Below, piece by piece: positions 10,600-22,469 of a stretch of DNA of 64,000 nt. Source of the stretch: Sipunculus nudus. Taxonomy: Eukaryota; Annelida; Sipuncula; Golfingiida; Sipunculidae. How positions within the stretch are numbered: position 1 is the first letter of the stretch; every line of letters begins with the position of its first letter. Position numbers and translations under genes: made by a program. Under the pieces are notes generated by a model. That model made no database searches and was not told the DNA's origin. It saw nothing but the letters and a program-made list of their open reading frames with translations. The stretch is taken from assembly GCA_026874595.1 (NCBI GenBank), contig CM049309.1:48406079-48470078 (forward strand), in the 5' to 3' direction.

Positions 10600-13500
10600 G
10601 ACCAGTGAACCTCAACCAAGGTAAGAATAAGCTCTTTGTTATTAAGGAGAATCAAGTGAATAAATTTAGTGGACATGGTTACAATGCATTGAAGTAAATA
10701 TCCGAACTAGGTAAATCTATTTAGAATGGTTTTCACAAACAAAGTCTAAAGTTAAGTGTGAGTCTGATTGTTAATAATACATACAGAAAAGAGAGTTCTT
10801 TAACCCTTTTTATGGAAACAGTTTAAATACAGTGAAAATCAATCACTTGAAACTGCATAATATCAAATTGGAAAACATAATCTAGCTGTAAATTGTATGT
10901 CAAAAAACTGTGCTGTTTTCAAATCGTGAGCTCTTTGACTACATTAATACGCAAAATAAATACATTAACAGGTAGGTGATTTTATTTTATTTTGTAAACT
11001 ATTGCTGACTTATTTCTCTCATTATCAGCACAAAGTATGAATTATTAGATAAAAAAACAGTTGGTCACGAGTATGTTATACAGATTATACAGATCCGCTG
11101 CTTTCCATCATTTAAATACTAAAACAACGTCTGTCGTATCATTAAGGAAGTATATCCCACTATAATATGTTATCTTTCCTCTGGGTTATTCATTCGATAG
11201 CTCTTCCCCTGCTGTTCAAATTGCAGTGGAACTCTCTCGGCAGATAACATTCTTGCCTTTGCACTATATTCGGAAGATCTTAGTGGCGTATTCCTCCGTC
11301 TTAAAAAATACGCCCTACGGGAATCATTAAGCATTAAGTTTGTTTCGTACATTCTTCGCCTCGTGCCGTATATCGGATGTCGATACGGACAGACCCCTGA
11401 TATCGCGTGTCTGATGTAGGAAGAGTAGACCACTTCTGAATAAAATTCACATTTTGTGTCTTCAGGACTGAAGGAACACTATGTAAACCCTATGAATTTG
11501 GTAGTGGGAGAGACGTCGGTGAGTTTCCAGTTCCGTTTGTTCATGAACAATTCTGAATCTGACCTGCTTATGAATGGAAATAATGTGACCGAGTACACGG
11601 TGGAAATGCGAAAACGAAGCTCTTCTAGATGGGTCGTCAAAAATACGATACAACAACGTGAGGCAGTTATAGTAGAAAACGTCACTCTGGATGGATTAAA
11701 GCCAAACACTTCTTACACTGTGAGAATTGTTCCATGGTACATGAAAAACAAGGAAATGTTACGGAAGACTATGGGGAATGAGATAATATTCCGGACCTCG
11801 TGTACAAGTAAATATAATTGTTATAACTAATTTTTATCATGTTCTAGAAATTTCAATTGCGCTTGTAGAACATTTTTGCCCAAGCATATTGAGAGGTTAC
11901 GCGGGTATAATATTTCTTCGCTTTTGGGTAAAGGAAAATAAAACCATAATGTCGCCCAGGAGTTACACGAAAAGTTTAAATAGGTTTGAGTAAATAAAAA
12001 AAAAAAACATTTTCTTTTAAACATTTCTGTTTTTAAATAAATATGAAAGCACATGGCTATTGAGAAAGTATCCGTGTTTTGAACAACCTTCTTATGAATA
12101 ATTTTATGTTAATAAGAACAAGAAATTTATCGATTGCCCTGTGCTGAATACGCATTTTTGCGACGGTATTTGACGTGTTTGTACTGTGTAAACGGCTTCA
12201 GTTATAATATTTTAGTTAATACCCACCAAACTGAGGCATAATTTCATTCTTGTATAATTTATACGTTTTCCAAATTAGACTCTCCAGAGTTTTCTGGAAA
12301 AAAAAGTTTATTTGAATATATCACTTCACTGAGTAAACCGTTATCGTTTTAAAATATTTGCTAACTGCCTTGTACTACATTCGCGCATAATTTAAACACT
12401 TAAAATCAGAAATCTACTTAATTTAGGTCACTTAACTGAGCCAAATGCAGGAATTGGCCCTGGAGGTATTGCTGCGGCTATCCTTGGAACACTTTTGATC
12501 TTGCTCTCCATCGTTGGGATTGTTATGCTTTACTTTTATTTCAGGTAACTGGCACACCAAGCTGTATTATATGTTGTGGCATTTGCTTTAATAATTATAA
12601 GATTTATTAGGTCGCTGCATGTAATGTGTACTAGCTATTAACTACCTAATAAGTTGAATAATGCCGTCAAATGCGATCAGTTTTTACCTTTCTACCTAAT
12701 TACGGTATAACTGCAGCCTAAACGAGAGACAATGGTTACCGTTGATCTAACCAGCAACAAAACCAATATACAATTTGGATATATCCAGATTTGAACTGGC
12801 CCGAAACAGATCTTAATTGAACAGTCGAGCTCCCAAATGACTTTAACCTGCCCTGGTTATTACCTTTCCATAATCATATTTACCTTCAAGTAGTAAGCAG
12901 GAATTAAATTCTAATTACTATCGTTTTCTTTAACAAGGGGAATTCTCCAAATTGAACACAGAGATGCTTCTTTCAATGAACACAAAGGTAATGCTTTATT
13001 TTTCCAACAAAATAATTTATTTTACTGATATTCATCAATGCATTGAAATACCATTGAGATGAAAAATGCCCAAAGCAATCCATTTTACTACAATAATTTT
13101 GATAGATGGAAAGCAAATTTGATATATCTAATCTGAGATATTTAAATTCAAACATGTCTGCCATACCAGATGAAACAAGAATTTGTAGAGAGTATGTCTT
13201 AGGGACCTGAAAAGTCGAGTAATAAAACATTCGGCCTGCTCAGTTGGGTTCGATCCCATATTATATTGTTTAAACAATATAACAAGGTAACATAGTTGGT
13301 CATTGGAGACCTATGACAATTTTGATGATCTTTCGGATAAATCGGAGAGGTTGTATTGGGCAAAAATGGAATCAATCTTCGCTCAAGCTAATCCTGCTGC
13401 AAAACTTGTATTTGGTCACAGAGTGAGGTTTTTAATTTTGCAGTCAGATCCGTTGAGGTGAAATAGATCAGTTCTTGTTATTCTGTCGGCAGGTTGGAAA

Positions 13501-13947
13501 AAAAATTAGTTTCCTCCCTAGTATCTGATGATTCTCCGAGCAACTTCCTCGTTTTATCATGCTATGTAATCATATGTGACGAAGGGGCGTTTAAACAAGT
13601 GTTGTTGATAATTGTTGTCTGTTTTAGTGATGTATAGTTAATATGTTTCATGGTAACATTTGTATGCTTCTAAGTGAAATATGTTCCGTTTCCCATCCGA
13701 TGTTACAGACCAAACAAATGAAGTGTATGTTAACTCTAACGCCATCCCGGATCTGTCTTCAATCGCCACAGGAGACGCAACCTGCGCAACCATGGCAACA
13801 AGCGATGAAAACTACGAAGATTTAACGCTGACTCAAATTCCTCCTGCAGAGCAACCAGCTAAAGGCGCTAATTATGAACCATTACATAAGAACCAACCTG
13901 GCAGTAATAATCTGTCGGCATTCGAGGAGAATGCTACAAACATTTAA
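8213..13947 (+). CDS. Receptor copy A: FTP lectin-FN3-TM-tyrosine tail (7 exons)
   Basis: Likely a type I cell-surface lectin receptor of about 419 aa. Exons: 8213-8255, 8557-8799, 10276-10500, 11466-11807, 12427-12544, 12938-12987, 13709-13947. Every junction has GT-AG ends and the phases join (1,1,1,1,2,1), giving an unbroken frame. Residues 1-15 form a signal peptide. About 18-170 is one F5/8-type/fucolectin (FTP) domain, with NIALFKPAYQSS, WWTVDL and LCETKVFGY blocks. About 170-284 is a fibronectin III domain, and about 296-321 is a transmembrane helix. The tail has Y347 (YVNS), Y376 (YEDL) and Y396 (YEPL) and ends T-N-I. The ATG chosen is the first of two in MM. Glycan binding outside and SH2-protein recruitment inside are inferred. 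Copies B and C confirm the gene model. Introns hold (TA)n tracts and a SINE relic. No frameshift is seen. Confidence 0.85.
8557..8799 (+). CDS. Copy A exon 2: FTP lectin domain, N-terminal half
   Basis: The acceptor TTTCAG|CA and donor ACAA|GTGAGT are both phase 1. It encodes NIALFKPAYQSSTAG, an AVDG block and EEWWTVDL, matching the start of FTP domains. The ATG upstream at 8529 is intronic, because the phase fits only the 8557 acceptor. Confidence 0.85.
9240..9700. repeat. Dispersed repeat-like stretch in intron 2 of copy A
   Basis: The stretch opens with an AGCTCACTTGTGAGCT palindrome and has a composition unlike the equivalent introns of B and C, which lack it. It resembles widespread invertebrate interspersed repeats that begin with AGCTCAC. 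The class is unknown. Confidence 0.35.
10276..10500 (+). CDS. Copy A exon 3: FTP lectin domain, C-terminal half
   Basis: The acceptor is CCCAG|CT and the donor GAAG|GTACAC, both phase 1. It encodes YIGDNFTDLNWRRC, an NFTCAPQTTGQWLRV block and LQLCETKVFGY. The last matches the C-terminal strand of FTP domains, where the family has LCEVEVYG. Confidence 0.85.
10512..10599. repeat. (TA)n microsatellite
   Basis: Interrupted TA run immediately after the exon 3 donor of copy A. Copy B has a (CA)n/(TA)n tract and copy C a (TA)n tract at the same place. Confidence 0.95.
11466..11807 (+). CDS. Copy A exon 4: fibronectin type III domain
   Basis: The exon is 342 nt, phase 1-1, the same length in all three copies. 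It encodes TEYTVEMRKRSSSRWVVKN and LDGLKPNTSYTVRIVPWY, the E-F strand signature of FN3 domains. N-glycosylation sequons are visible (NNS, NVT, NTS). Confidence 0.85.
12427..12544 (+). CDS. Copy A exon 5: transmembrane helix
   Basis: 118 nt, phase 1 in and phase 2 out. It encodes a Gly-Pro-Gly-Gly turn followed by about 25 hydrophobic residues (IAAAILGTLLILLSIVGIVM) and then YFYFR, a typical stop-transfer arrangement. Confidence 0.85.
12938..12987 (+). CDS. Copy A exon 6: juxtamembrane segment
   Basis: A 50-nt microexon encoding RGILQIEHRDASFNEHK, basic and cytosolic. It has the same length and splice phases in B and C. Confidence 0.8.
13240..13420. repeat. Decayed tRNA-type SINE relic in intron 6 of copy A
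   Basis: A GGGTTCGATCCC B-box-like string sits at 13247-13258. It lies where copies B and C carry clearer SINE sequence (34791 and 44526). The body has largely diverged. Confidence 0.4.
13709..13947 (+). CDS. Copy A exon 7: cytoplasmic signalling tail
   Basis: The acceptor is TTACAG|AC, and the exon encodes 79 residues to a TAA. It carries Y347 in NEVYVNS, Y376 in ENYEDLTL and Y396 in NYEPLHK, spaced 29 and 20 residues apart. The C-terminus ATNI fits a class I PDZ ligand (T-x-hydrophobic). Confidence 0.85.
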
Positions 13948-14159
13948 TGTAAATGCGGATCCCATATCTGTCTGTAATGTTCCAGGTGTTGCTCATGTGG
14001 GTGTCCATGACAGAATATCTAAGGAAAAATACACAGGATTACATGGAATTCGGTGGCATCTCAGCAACAGTTTAAAATGCTTGGGCTTATCTATCATTTG
14101 CATACAACTGAATAACATGGACCAATATACCTGTTGTATGGATTGAAAGGTTTCCAACT

Positions 14160-14360
14160 CCACATGTAAAATACATGAACAGTAAATAGGCTGTTATGGT
14201 GGCAAGAGATTCTGTACCAGATGTATCATACAAGAACATTTATGCAGGTTATATGGGTTGCAAGGGATTATATACAATATGTATAGTACATGAACAATGG
14301 TAGAGTCTATTTTGATTTCAAGAGTTTCCATACCATGTGTGTGACACATCAATTATTATG
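14160..14360. repeat. Degenerate ~60-nt tandem repeats in 3' flank of copy A
   Basis: Successive units share a pattern of ATACATGAACA, then GGTTGCAAG (or a variant), then TACCATATGTAT. The same type of array follows copies B (35945-36240) and C (45640-45940). It probably lies in the 3' UTR. Confidence 0.55.
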
Positions 14361-14440
14361 TCTATATTGGATGAAACCACATTAATTAGGCGATGTCATA
14401 TGAATAACATGGTTGATAGTGACAACTACACAAGATGACT

Positions 14441-14446
14441 AATAAA
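14441..14446 (+). terminator. Possible poly(A) signal of copy A
   Basis: AATAAA about 500 bp after the stop codon, beyond the 3' repeat array. Nothing else confirms that it is used. Confidence 0.3.
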
Positions 14447-14724
14447 TGTTTATCAACTAACCAACATAATATTCACTTTATCTTTGTATTCTACTTTCAA
14501 TGTCGTCCCTTGATTGTTGTCGAAAGTGTTATTTCTTTGACTTTTCCTACTATCCTCTGTTTCAAAACAACCCTTTATTGCAAAGTTTGAGGCTGCGGGT
14601 GCAAAGATATTCTCTTCTGGTACAACCCAAACGTTATATATAACCACTTTAAAATGTTCTCAATATGCAGTAATACTTTGCAAACAACCAGGGGATATTT
14701 TTACTTCATTAAGCTAAAAGCTCG

Positions 14725-14727
<3 letters not shown>

Positions 14728-14772
<45 letters not shown>
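14728..14772. repeat. (TA)n microsatellite
   Basis: TA run abutting the left end of the large palindrome. Confidence 0.95.
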
Positions 14773-14775
<3 letters not shown>

Positions 14776-14946
14776 GTATCATATACAGTTAGTTTTACTT
14801 CATGTACTACATAACTGTTTCGTGAGTACAGCTAACTAGCCGGCTCACTCTTCAGGAGTACCTGAAGAGTGAGCCGGCTAGTTAGCTGTACTCGCGAAAC
14901 AGTTCTGTAGTACATGAAGTAAAACTAACTGTATATGATACATTAT
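14771..14946. repeat. Near-perfect 176-bp palindrome (86-bp arms, 4-nt loop)
   Basis: The left arm 14771-14856 and right arm 14861-14946 are reverse complements with two mismatches, separated by AGTA. The centre reads TTCAGG-AGTA-CCTGAA. A (TA)n tract abuts the left end, and another begins about 70 bp to the right. It could be a foldback mobile element or a fresh inverted duplication. No coding potential is seen. Confidence 0.9.
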
Positions 14947-15012
14947 TAATGCTCCCCTGCATGGTCGAGCACTTTCACTATGATGTATTGAATTTCTGTG
15001 TGTATTACTTTG

Positions 15013-15015
<3 letters not shown>

Positions 15016-15070
<55 letters not shown>

Positions 15071-15075
15071 TATAT
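15016..15075. repeat. (TA)n microsatellite
   Basis: TA run with one AAA interruption. Confidence 0.95.
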
Positions 15076-15279
15076 TCATAAGAGATGACGTTTGAGATAA
15101 GTTCGGTCTTAATTTTGAGGTTAGTATCCTTTTTTGAGGTTGTCGGTGTGAACCGCACCATGTGGAGCCGCATGAAGGGACAGATGTGCTATATTTATTT
15201 TGGGTGGGCTCCGTAGAACCTATTCTGTATATCTTGTACACCTGTTATATATTTGTATTCACAAAAGGCAAAGGCCATT

Positions 15280-16110
15280 GTGCCATTCTGATTGTCACGC
15301 TCTGCCGAAGAATTCAAACACCCACTGTGTTAAAACATTATTGGTTCTAAGAACCATGTCAGTAAATCACGACTCATGAAATAATTTGTAGTATTATACG
15401 AGAAAGGATTTCCTAATATCCAGGCTGGTACTGGCCTGTCCCGTTCGTGATGCGTGAATAATGAACTATTTATTGAATCCCACTTCGTCGGACAGGCGGA
15501 TATAATGATCAGGTCTGTCAGTCTATCTGTCTTCCCATGCGTAAAATTCTAATAAGACCCGATATCTAGAAAAAATATTCATTTATGTATTTCTAAAAAG
15601 ATGGGATTTAAAGGTTATGGGTCTATCGAACTGTAGGTTTTTTTTTAGCCCAATTTGCTGAATTTTGGATTTTATGAATGACTAATTCTTAAAAATGTGA
15701 CATGCTATGTAATATATGAAAAGGCGTTAGCCATATTCACGTCTGATTATGATGGCTGGCGTATATTATTGGTCTCTTTGTCTGATCAAGGTGTTTTGTA
15801 GTACTTGAAGATCTGCCCAGTGATGCGTGTATGATATAATATTTTATTGATAGCTGACGCTGAAATTTATTCCGTAAAGCTACCGTTTCAGTGAGGTTTC
15901 TTCGTATACTTCAGGCCCAAGGGCTGCAGATTCACATGGAGCAACTTTTATGAATAAAAGTACATATTTAGGATTCTACATTACACATGTTTTTTGCGGG
16001 GCATTTAGAAATATCAGCTCTTCCAGGGTTTATATAATATATAAACAAACTGCGTCGTTAAGAATAATACAAAGTGAATAATTTATAATACAAATTTACA
16101 ACATTGTTTA
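15280..16110. other. Duplicated 3' intergenic flank
   Basis: No gene is seen. The stretch is similar to 46840-47770 downstream of copy C; shared strings include CTCTGC...GAATT and AAAGATGGGAT. This extends the duplication unit beyond the receptor's 3' end. Confidence 0.55.
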
Positions 16111-17340
16111 TGTTACAGGTCCAAATAGAGGAGCCTAGGAGAGAGTCACTCCTAAAAAACACAAGAAAGAATAAAAAAAACATGATGTCTTCAGCGAGCG
16201 AGAACCGAAACATCAGCTGAATTCTTCAAGTACAAATACACGTCACATAAGCATCCCTCAATTATCGTTTCCAAGCATAATCAATGCCGTGCAACCATGA
16301 GTATGACAATACTGGCCTTTGAACTCGAAGTTATACTCAAAGTCTATCATTGCAATATTCATAGTCTTATCTCAATGCATGATGTTGATACATTTCAAAC
16401 ACAAGTCTGTCATATAAAAAATATTAGAGAACTGAGTTTGCCATATATCATCATAAGCTAGTCTAGGTTTACATGCAACAATTTCCAACTAATGATTATC
16501 ATCATCTATGTAAACAACTACTGGTCTGGATTCGAACCTAACAATCTCAGGTACTGGTGTTCAATATGTGTTCTCATTAAACAAAGCTCATTAAATAATG
16601 CTATATGTCAACTCCATTCAAAATATAGGACAGGTAAGTGGCTCTTTCACAATAAATCCCATTTATAAATATAATCAATATTTTTCTTATAACTTTATAA
16701 CACGGCACTGTTTCTTACTTAAGTTTTAATCTTTTACTGTTGAAGGCACATGTTTTAGGAGAGGAGTGGATGGAGGACTTCTTTATCTAAGTAACTAACT
16801 CTTCCATGTAAATATTACATTAATTACATTTCCAATTTAGCATCTAAAATAAAGATAATCAGGATGACCCATATTCGGCCATATATGCTGTGATTCAATA
16901 TACACAAAATCCTGCTCACAACTGTGTCATATAAAATGTGTTTTTCACAGAATTTTTCTTTTTTATTTTGTATTTGCAGACACTCTATTTTCAGAAAACA
17001 TTTGAGTTAAAAAAATGTAAACTTGAGTATAAGGAGTGACCAGGGTAAGACTTTTTTTAAAAGTGCAGAAGCAGAAAATAAAACAGAGACCTATATGATC
17101 GTCACGTTCGTAGCCGTCATATCAACCTTGGAGTGTTAACCGTTAACTACTTGCTAGAGAGGAAGCCAGGGTGGATGCCGATACAATAAAGCCACACATT
17201 CACTTTTTATGTGAACACTGAAACATTGTCGGACAAAACCCTGTCCTTACAATCAGTCCTAAGACTGATGCAGACAAATGCACGTATCACAAGTTACACG
17301 ACCAATTGATTTTTTTATAAATAAATATTCTACTTTAGAT
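16110..17340. other. Intergenic, nothing recognised
   Basis: AT-rich sequence without a supported gene, RNA or repeat on either strand. Confidence 0.5.
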
Positions 17341-17347
17341 TATCTGT

Positions 17348-17352
<5 letters not shown>

Positions 17353-17411
<59 letters not shown>
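17353..17411. repeat. (TA)n microsatellite
   Basis: About 29 TA units followed by a short GA tract. Confidence 0.95.
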
Positions 17412-17413
<2 letters not shown>

Positions 17414-17454
17414 AGAGAGAGAGGGAGAATTATATACGGATTAACCTGACAGGA

Positions 17455-17610
17455 CAATGACAAACCCATAGGTTGTCATAGCAAAATTTTGACAACCATT
17501 TTGACAGCCCTTAAGGGTTGTCAGATTGATATTTTGACAACCTGGGTTGTTGTTTGAGGTACTCCCATCTGACAATCCTAATGTTGTCGACTTGACAACC
17601 CTATGTTTCC
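17455..17610. repeat. Cluster of GACAACC / GGTTGTC motifs
   Basis: About ten exact or near copies of TTGACAACC and its reverse complement occur within 150 bp in both orientations. They include a 22-bp palindrome centred on CTTAAG at 17502-17523 with one mismatched pair. Protein sites, a transposon end or a decayed inverted array are all possible. Confidence 0.7.
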
Positions 17611-17611
17611 A

Positions 17612-20011
17612 TTGTATTAAACTTTCAAATCATTTGATCACTAGACTTAAAGAATGCACTTCCGTTTCACAAGCTACGAAACATATAATATGTAGTCAGG
17701 TGGCTTAGACCCTAATTTTGGCAGGATAGGGACATGCCAGACATAAGGCACCCAACATTTTTCATGCAATATTCATGCCCTTAACCATCAATCTTTGATA
17801 TGGCCACCTCCTCCGAATGCATTATGGAATCCATTTCAAGATTGGCGTTATGTGGGCACACATATGTGCTAATATATCGGCTTCTTGGTAACTTAGGAAA
17901 ATAATCTTAATGTCTAAACACACATTTTCGTGGATGAGGAATACAATTATGCAATCCAATTATCAAAAAATTTGTTATTCATTAAAATGCATTGTTTATA
18001 GTCTGTTATTGGTCTGCACACTTTGCATTCGTTTTCTTCAGGCATGTCCATTCTGAATAGCTTTTCTCGGCCTTCCCAGAGCATACAACGAAGGAGTTTC
18101 TAGAAAAAAAACAAGTCCCAGCGGCCCAGGCTAGCCCCGACACTTAATTGCAATTAACACGCGATAACCCCATCAAACCTATTGTGCGCCCACTGTGTGG
18201 AGGTGTCACGCGCGGCACTTGCACTGCTATTGATCCTGCCTGCGCGTCCCATATAACTGACGGTCACCACGACAGGCATTGCCAGCCAGGGCGATAAATC
18301 GAGTTGTTCCGTGGCAAATTCCTGGAGTTACATCGACTTGAACATGTATGCGCAGAGAGTTTGTGTTATTTAGAATTATGCGCACGATATATAATCAGGT
18401 GGAGCACGTGTCAGGAACTCACTTGAGCAACGTTGGAACGAATGCAGCCACTCATCGTCAATTTTTGCTGTCATATACGATGCATCGTTCGTATAAAAAA
18501 AAGACATTCTTCGAATAAATGCTGATTCTTCCTTAGTTCACATCAGTTTACACACTGTACACCAATATTGCTCATTCATGAGGTGTATAATAATCCTCTG
18601 ATGCTGATATTTAAGAGCTCATTGGCGGATGACCGTGAATTTAAGTGATTATTGGCGGCTGTCACTGGCGGTGTCATTTCAGGTGCTTAAGACGTATTAT
18701 CGCCCGTGTGCTCCGTCGCCAAGCGATTGTTCTGTTGTCTTTGGCAAAGAAGCGGTCTCATGCAGAGATATGCACATTGTTTGTAAGAAACTGGTAAATC
18801 CTTAAGTTGAAATTCGATACTCATAAGTCGATAGCCAAATGTTTAATTTACTTTGTTGGAAAATTGATGGATCATCACAGGTAAAATGGCATATATTGTT
18901 GAGTGTTTTATGTGTCAATCGAGGGGTGCCGACCTTCTCTATTTACATCTCGCGGTATATTTAATGCGCCAACTTTTGTCATGCACTTACATTATTATCA
19001 AAATAAAATCATTAATGTGTTATGGTAATTTTTAGTGTTACGGAATGATAGGTAATCGCAGCCAACTGTGTGAACAGGAGAAAGTTCCTGAGAAGTATCC
19101 CCAGGACAAGGCGCCCAAGAGAGTTCACTCCGCAGAGTTCCGGAAACGATGGTTCAGAAGGGCGGTAATTCACGGTCCGTTTGTCTTATCAGCGGCATCT
19201 CTTTGTGCCACGGATAAACTAGTTTTATGGCCCCATCAGGCACATGACCGGGCTTGGACTTGTTACTCCAGTCCTATAAACTCCGTGAGACAACCGAGCA
19301 GCCATAATAGGTAACACAAATGTTTTCTTTCTACATAGCATGCTGCCGATTACCAACAACCCATTCACTTCTGGTTGTAGAGGGCCTACCCTTGTGGCAA
19401 AGACTTTTGTCAGGAATCTTAGCACAGAAGGCGGTCAGATCGGAATCCGAAACGACAACCTTATTGTGGTCACGAGTCCAGCGCATAAACCAATACACCA
19501 CCACTAAACAGAAATGACAAGAACCTCGCCAGCCTTTTTAAAAGAGCTCATGTGTACTCTACCAAGAACAGGATGGTTATCTTCATGACTTCAGGTCTCT
19601 TTGGACAATTGTAATGCAAAGAACAAAGCCAAATATCTGGAAGAAACATATTTATTGTCCAGCATAGAGCACGGCGACCTAGTTGCTTTATATCATCTAT
19701 GCTTCCTGGCCAGATTTTGCTCCATGAGGCAAAGTCAAAACTCTCATCATTCTGCACACATTTAACAGCCTCAGAATCATTAAATCGCCATAATCACAAT
19801 GCATGTCATCTTTAAGCATTTATTGCATGACTTGTTAAAAACTGATGCAAAGATCATGTAGGTAGCTTTCAAACATTTGATGTTGCCAAGAAAAATTGAA
19901 CTAGAAATTTGTGTCCTCAACGCATGTTTTATGTTCAATTGAGCTCTGCAGCACCTCTTCTTTGATTTGTTTCTCTTCTTTATAGTTCTTAGACGATTGT
20001 TCATTTAGGGT
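17612..20011. other. Intergenic region, no supported gene
   Basis: No coding exon is convincing. The part from 18100 to 18800 is GC-richer than its surroundings, with several CpG-rich strings, and could be an unrelated old insertion or regulatory DNA. A SINE-like stretch lies at 19160-19510. Confidence 0.45.
19160..19510 (-). repeat. Possible tRNA-derived SINE
   Basis: On the minus strand a tRNA-like head is visible: TGTATTGGTTTATGCGC resembles an A box and GTTTCGGATTCC resembles a B box, about 35 nt apart. It runs into about 250 nt of moderate-GC tail. The acceptor stem does not pair well, so a working tRNA gene is unlikely. Confidence 0.45.
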
Positions 20012-20589
20012 CCCATCACACTAGATGAAGACGTAACGGCACTTAGCAGATCGCAGTTGGATGCCATTAACATAAGAAAAAAACCCTCCAAGTGTGACTG
20101 CAATGCCGCTCTTACCCTGCTGCCAAGACGTGTGCGGTCGCTGCGAGATATTCATAGAGCTTCGTCAGATCAGACGATCGGCAGCACCGTGCAAAGCGCG
20201 TAAAGAGCCCCTAAGAGTCGCCGAGGTTTCAGTAGCAGCGTGGTAAGTGCGCCTGGCCAGTGCCGTGGAACGGGAAGGTCTATGATGCCCCGTTCACTGG
20301 CGCTCGACCTGCACTGTCAGGAAGCTGGAAGTCCGCTGCTAGGACGCTGATGGCGATCCCATTTTGATCCAACAGTCCTTTTCTATCCACATCGACCCAG
20401 CGGCGTAAATTGAGTCAATGTTCAAAATTGATCGCCGCACATTGTGCTAATTGTGATCATATGACGACCCAAAGTGAAACTACCTCGCTATTACGAAGCT
20501 GATGGAGACCTTAGGGCATTCAAATTGCGCTCTACGGCGATCTGACCCATTTTTAAGAGCGCAGCGAGATTGCCTTCTAGTGTGATGGG
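20012..20589. mobile_element. Non-autonomous TIR element (578 bp)
   Basis: The ends are perfect 14-bp inverted repeats: CCCATCACACTAGA at 20012-20025 and TCTAGTGTGATGGG at 20576-20589. The interior is GC- and CpG-rich compared with the AT-rich flanks and contains short internal inverted strings around GCGATC. There is no transposase frame, so it fits a MITE mobilised in trans. The target-site duplication is unclear and the superfamily is not assigned. Confidence 0.75.
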
Positions 20590-22469
20590 GTTTTTATAAC
20601 GATGTCGTTTTTCATGTCCATTCATGCAGGCAAGGTGTGAATGTTTAGAAACAATCTTTTGTTAAAAACATCTGGAAGGAAGTATTAATCCGAAGTAATC
20701 CGCTGCTATGCGCAAAATGTGAACCCGACTTGTAAGGAAGGTCCTTTCCAGTGACTCTAAACATGATATAGTTAAAGACCCTTGTGCTCACATCTACTGC
20801 TCCAAAGGATTAAGTTGGCTCTGAGGTCTATGTTTGCTGTTAATCAAACTACAGGCACAGGATGCCATTAATTGCCCGAGGTCAATTAACATTTCAAGAA
20901 ATCTCAGTGCCGGGGCACATGAGCTGACTGATACACATTCCAGACAGAAGAGAATGAAGTGGTCTGTGTTTGGTCACTCTGACTGTGTATGTTAATATGA
21001 AGTTTCTTGTTTCATGTATAGTAGGCACAGTGTGACACACACACACACACACCAAAACACTTTGGCAGTACGCAGCTGAAACTGCCATTATGAAGTCATT
21101 AACGTATAAAGTTAAGATGAAACATTTCTGCTTCTGTGTGATAGGTAAAAGTGTTCTGAAATGAAATTATAAAAAGTTTTCTATTTACATGCCTTTTAAA
21201 AGTATAAATATAGGTATGCTGTATCTATTATCAAAAATAAACCATAGAAAATACACTGTATTTTTATAGTGGCATAAATAACACATAGCTCTCAAGTAAC
21301 CATACCATGCCACAGGTCATTTAAAACGGAAATCCCTCCTCAATGGATAGTGATATCATGCGTTTCCGCGCATGGCCAGGATAATTTTAATATTAATAAT
21401 ATTAAAAATCATTGTTCTGAAATTGTTTTTCATTTACTTATTTGGAACAAATATATGAAACAGCCGATTAAACCAGAAACATATGAACACACAATCACAA
21501 TGAGTCCCTCCGACTCCCTCGTCCAGATTTATGACTTAATTATTACTATCCACTATTTTTTTCTTCCTGGATTACTAATGAAAACTTGCATCTGATGTAC
21601 GATTAGTAAATGAGTATCATTAAGGAACAGAAAAGGCTGTGACACAACCTTCCATGCTGAGCTAAACTGTATCAGCACATATGTTTCTTGTATGACAAGT
21701 GAGCACGTGTCTTTGTTATTCCCTACAAACCTCGCTTTGGCCTCTGGTATATGTGGCATGCAGAGAATTTAAGTGGAAGAATAAGGACAGACCAAATTCT
21801 GACTTTTGTTTCTTGTTAATGGTTATATTTAAATAAATAATCATTTTTATATATTAATTTATCTATTATTTAGATAGCATATTTGTATTCCTTACTCATG
21901 AAATGTATGTTTAGACACTAAGATTGTTTTTCTAAGTCACTAAGAAGCCGAGATATTAGCATAAATGTGTTTCTACATGGCGGCGATCTCGGGATCAAAG
22001 ATGCCATGATGCATTTTGAGGAAGTGGTTCCTGTCAAAAATTAAATGATGAGGCCATGAAAAATACATGAAAAAGACTGGTGCTTTTGTCCGGCATGTCC
22101 TCATCATGCTAAGCCATCGAATGCAAATTATATGGGCGCACTTCTGTAAAAGTGAAATGTAAAAGTCATAGATTAATGATAAACCTCATAAAGGGAACGT
22201 TACAAAAGTGAATATAATAAACGTTTACAAAACAATAAGTAGGACTGGGTGAATTTTCAAAAGTGTTACAGTCAGTTGTAAAGAACACATGAAATAGTAA
22301 AAACTTCTCCCTCGAAGTTCTCTTTTTTATGAAAACTATACGCTCCAAGGGGATCGCATATAGACAGGTCGCTTCAAGTAATCAAACATAAACGTCAGTG
22401 TGCCACCTAAACGTCGATAATCCAGATGTGGAGCAGGTAGCAGAAAAAACCAACTAAACTAAACTAAAC
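20590..22469. other. Intergenic, nothing recognised
   Basis: No gene is supported on either strand. It contains a short (CA)n run near 21036 and AT-rich unique-looking sequence. Confidence 0.5.

Noticed and set aside
19045..19517. Three open frames of 65-89 codons
   Set aside because: They overlap on both strands in a SINE-like stretch and show no domain or splice support.
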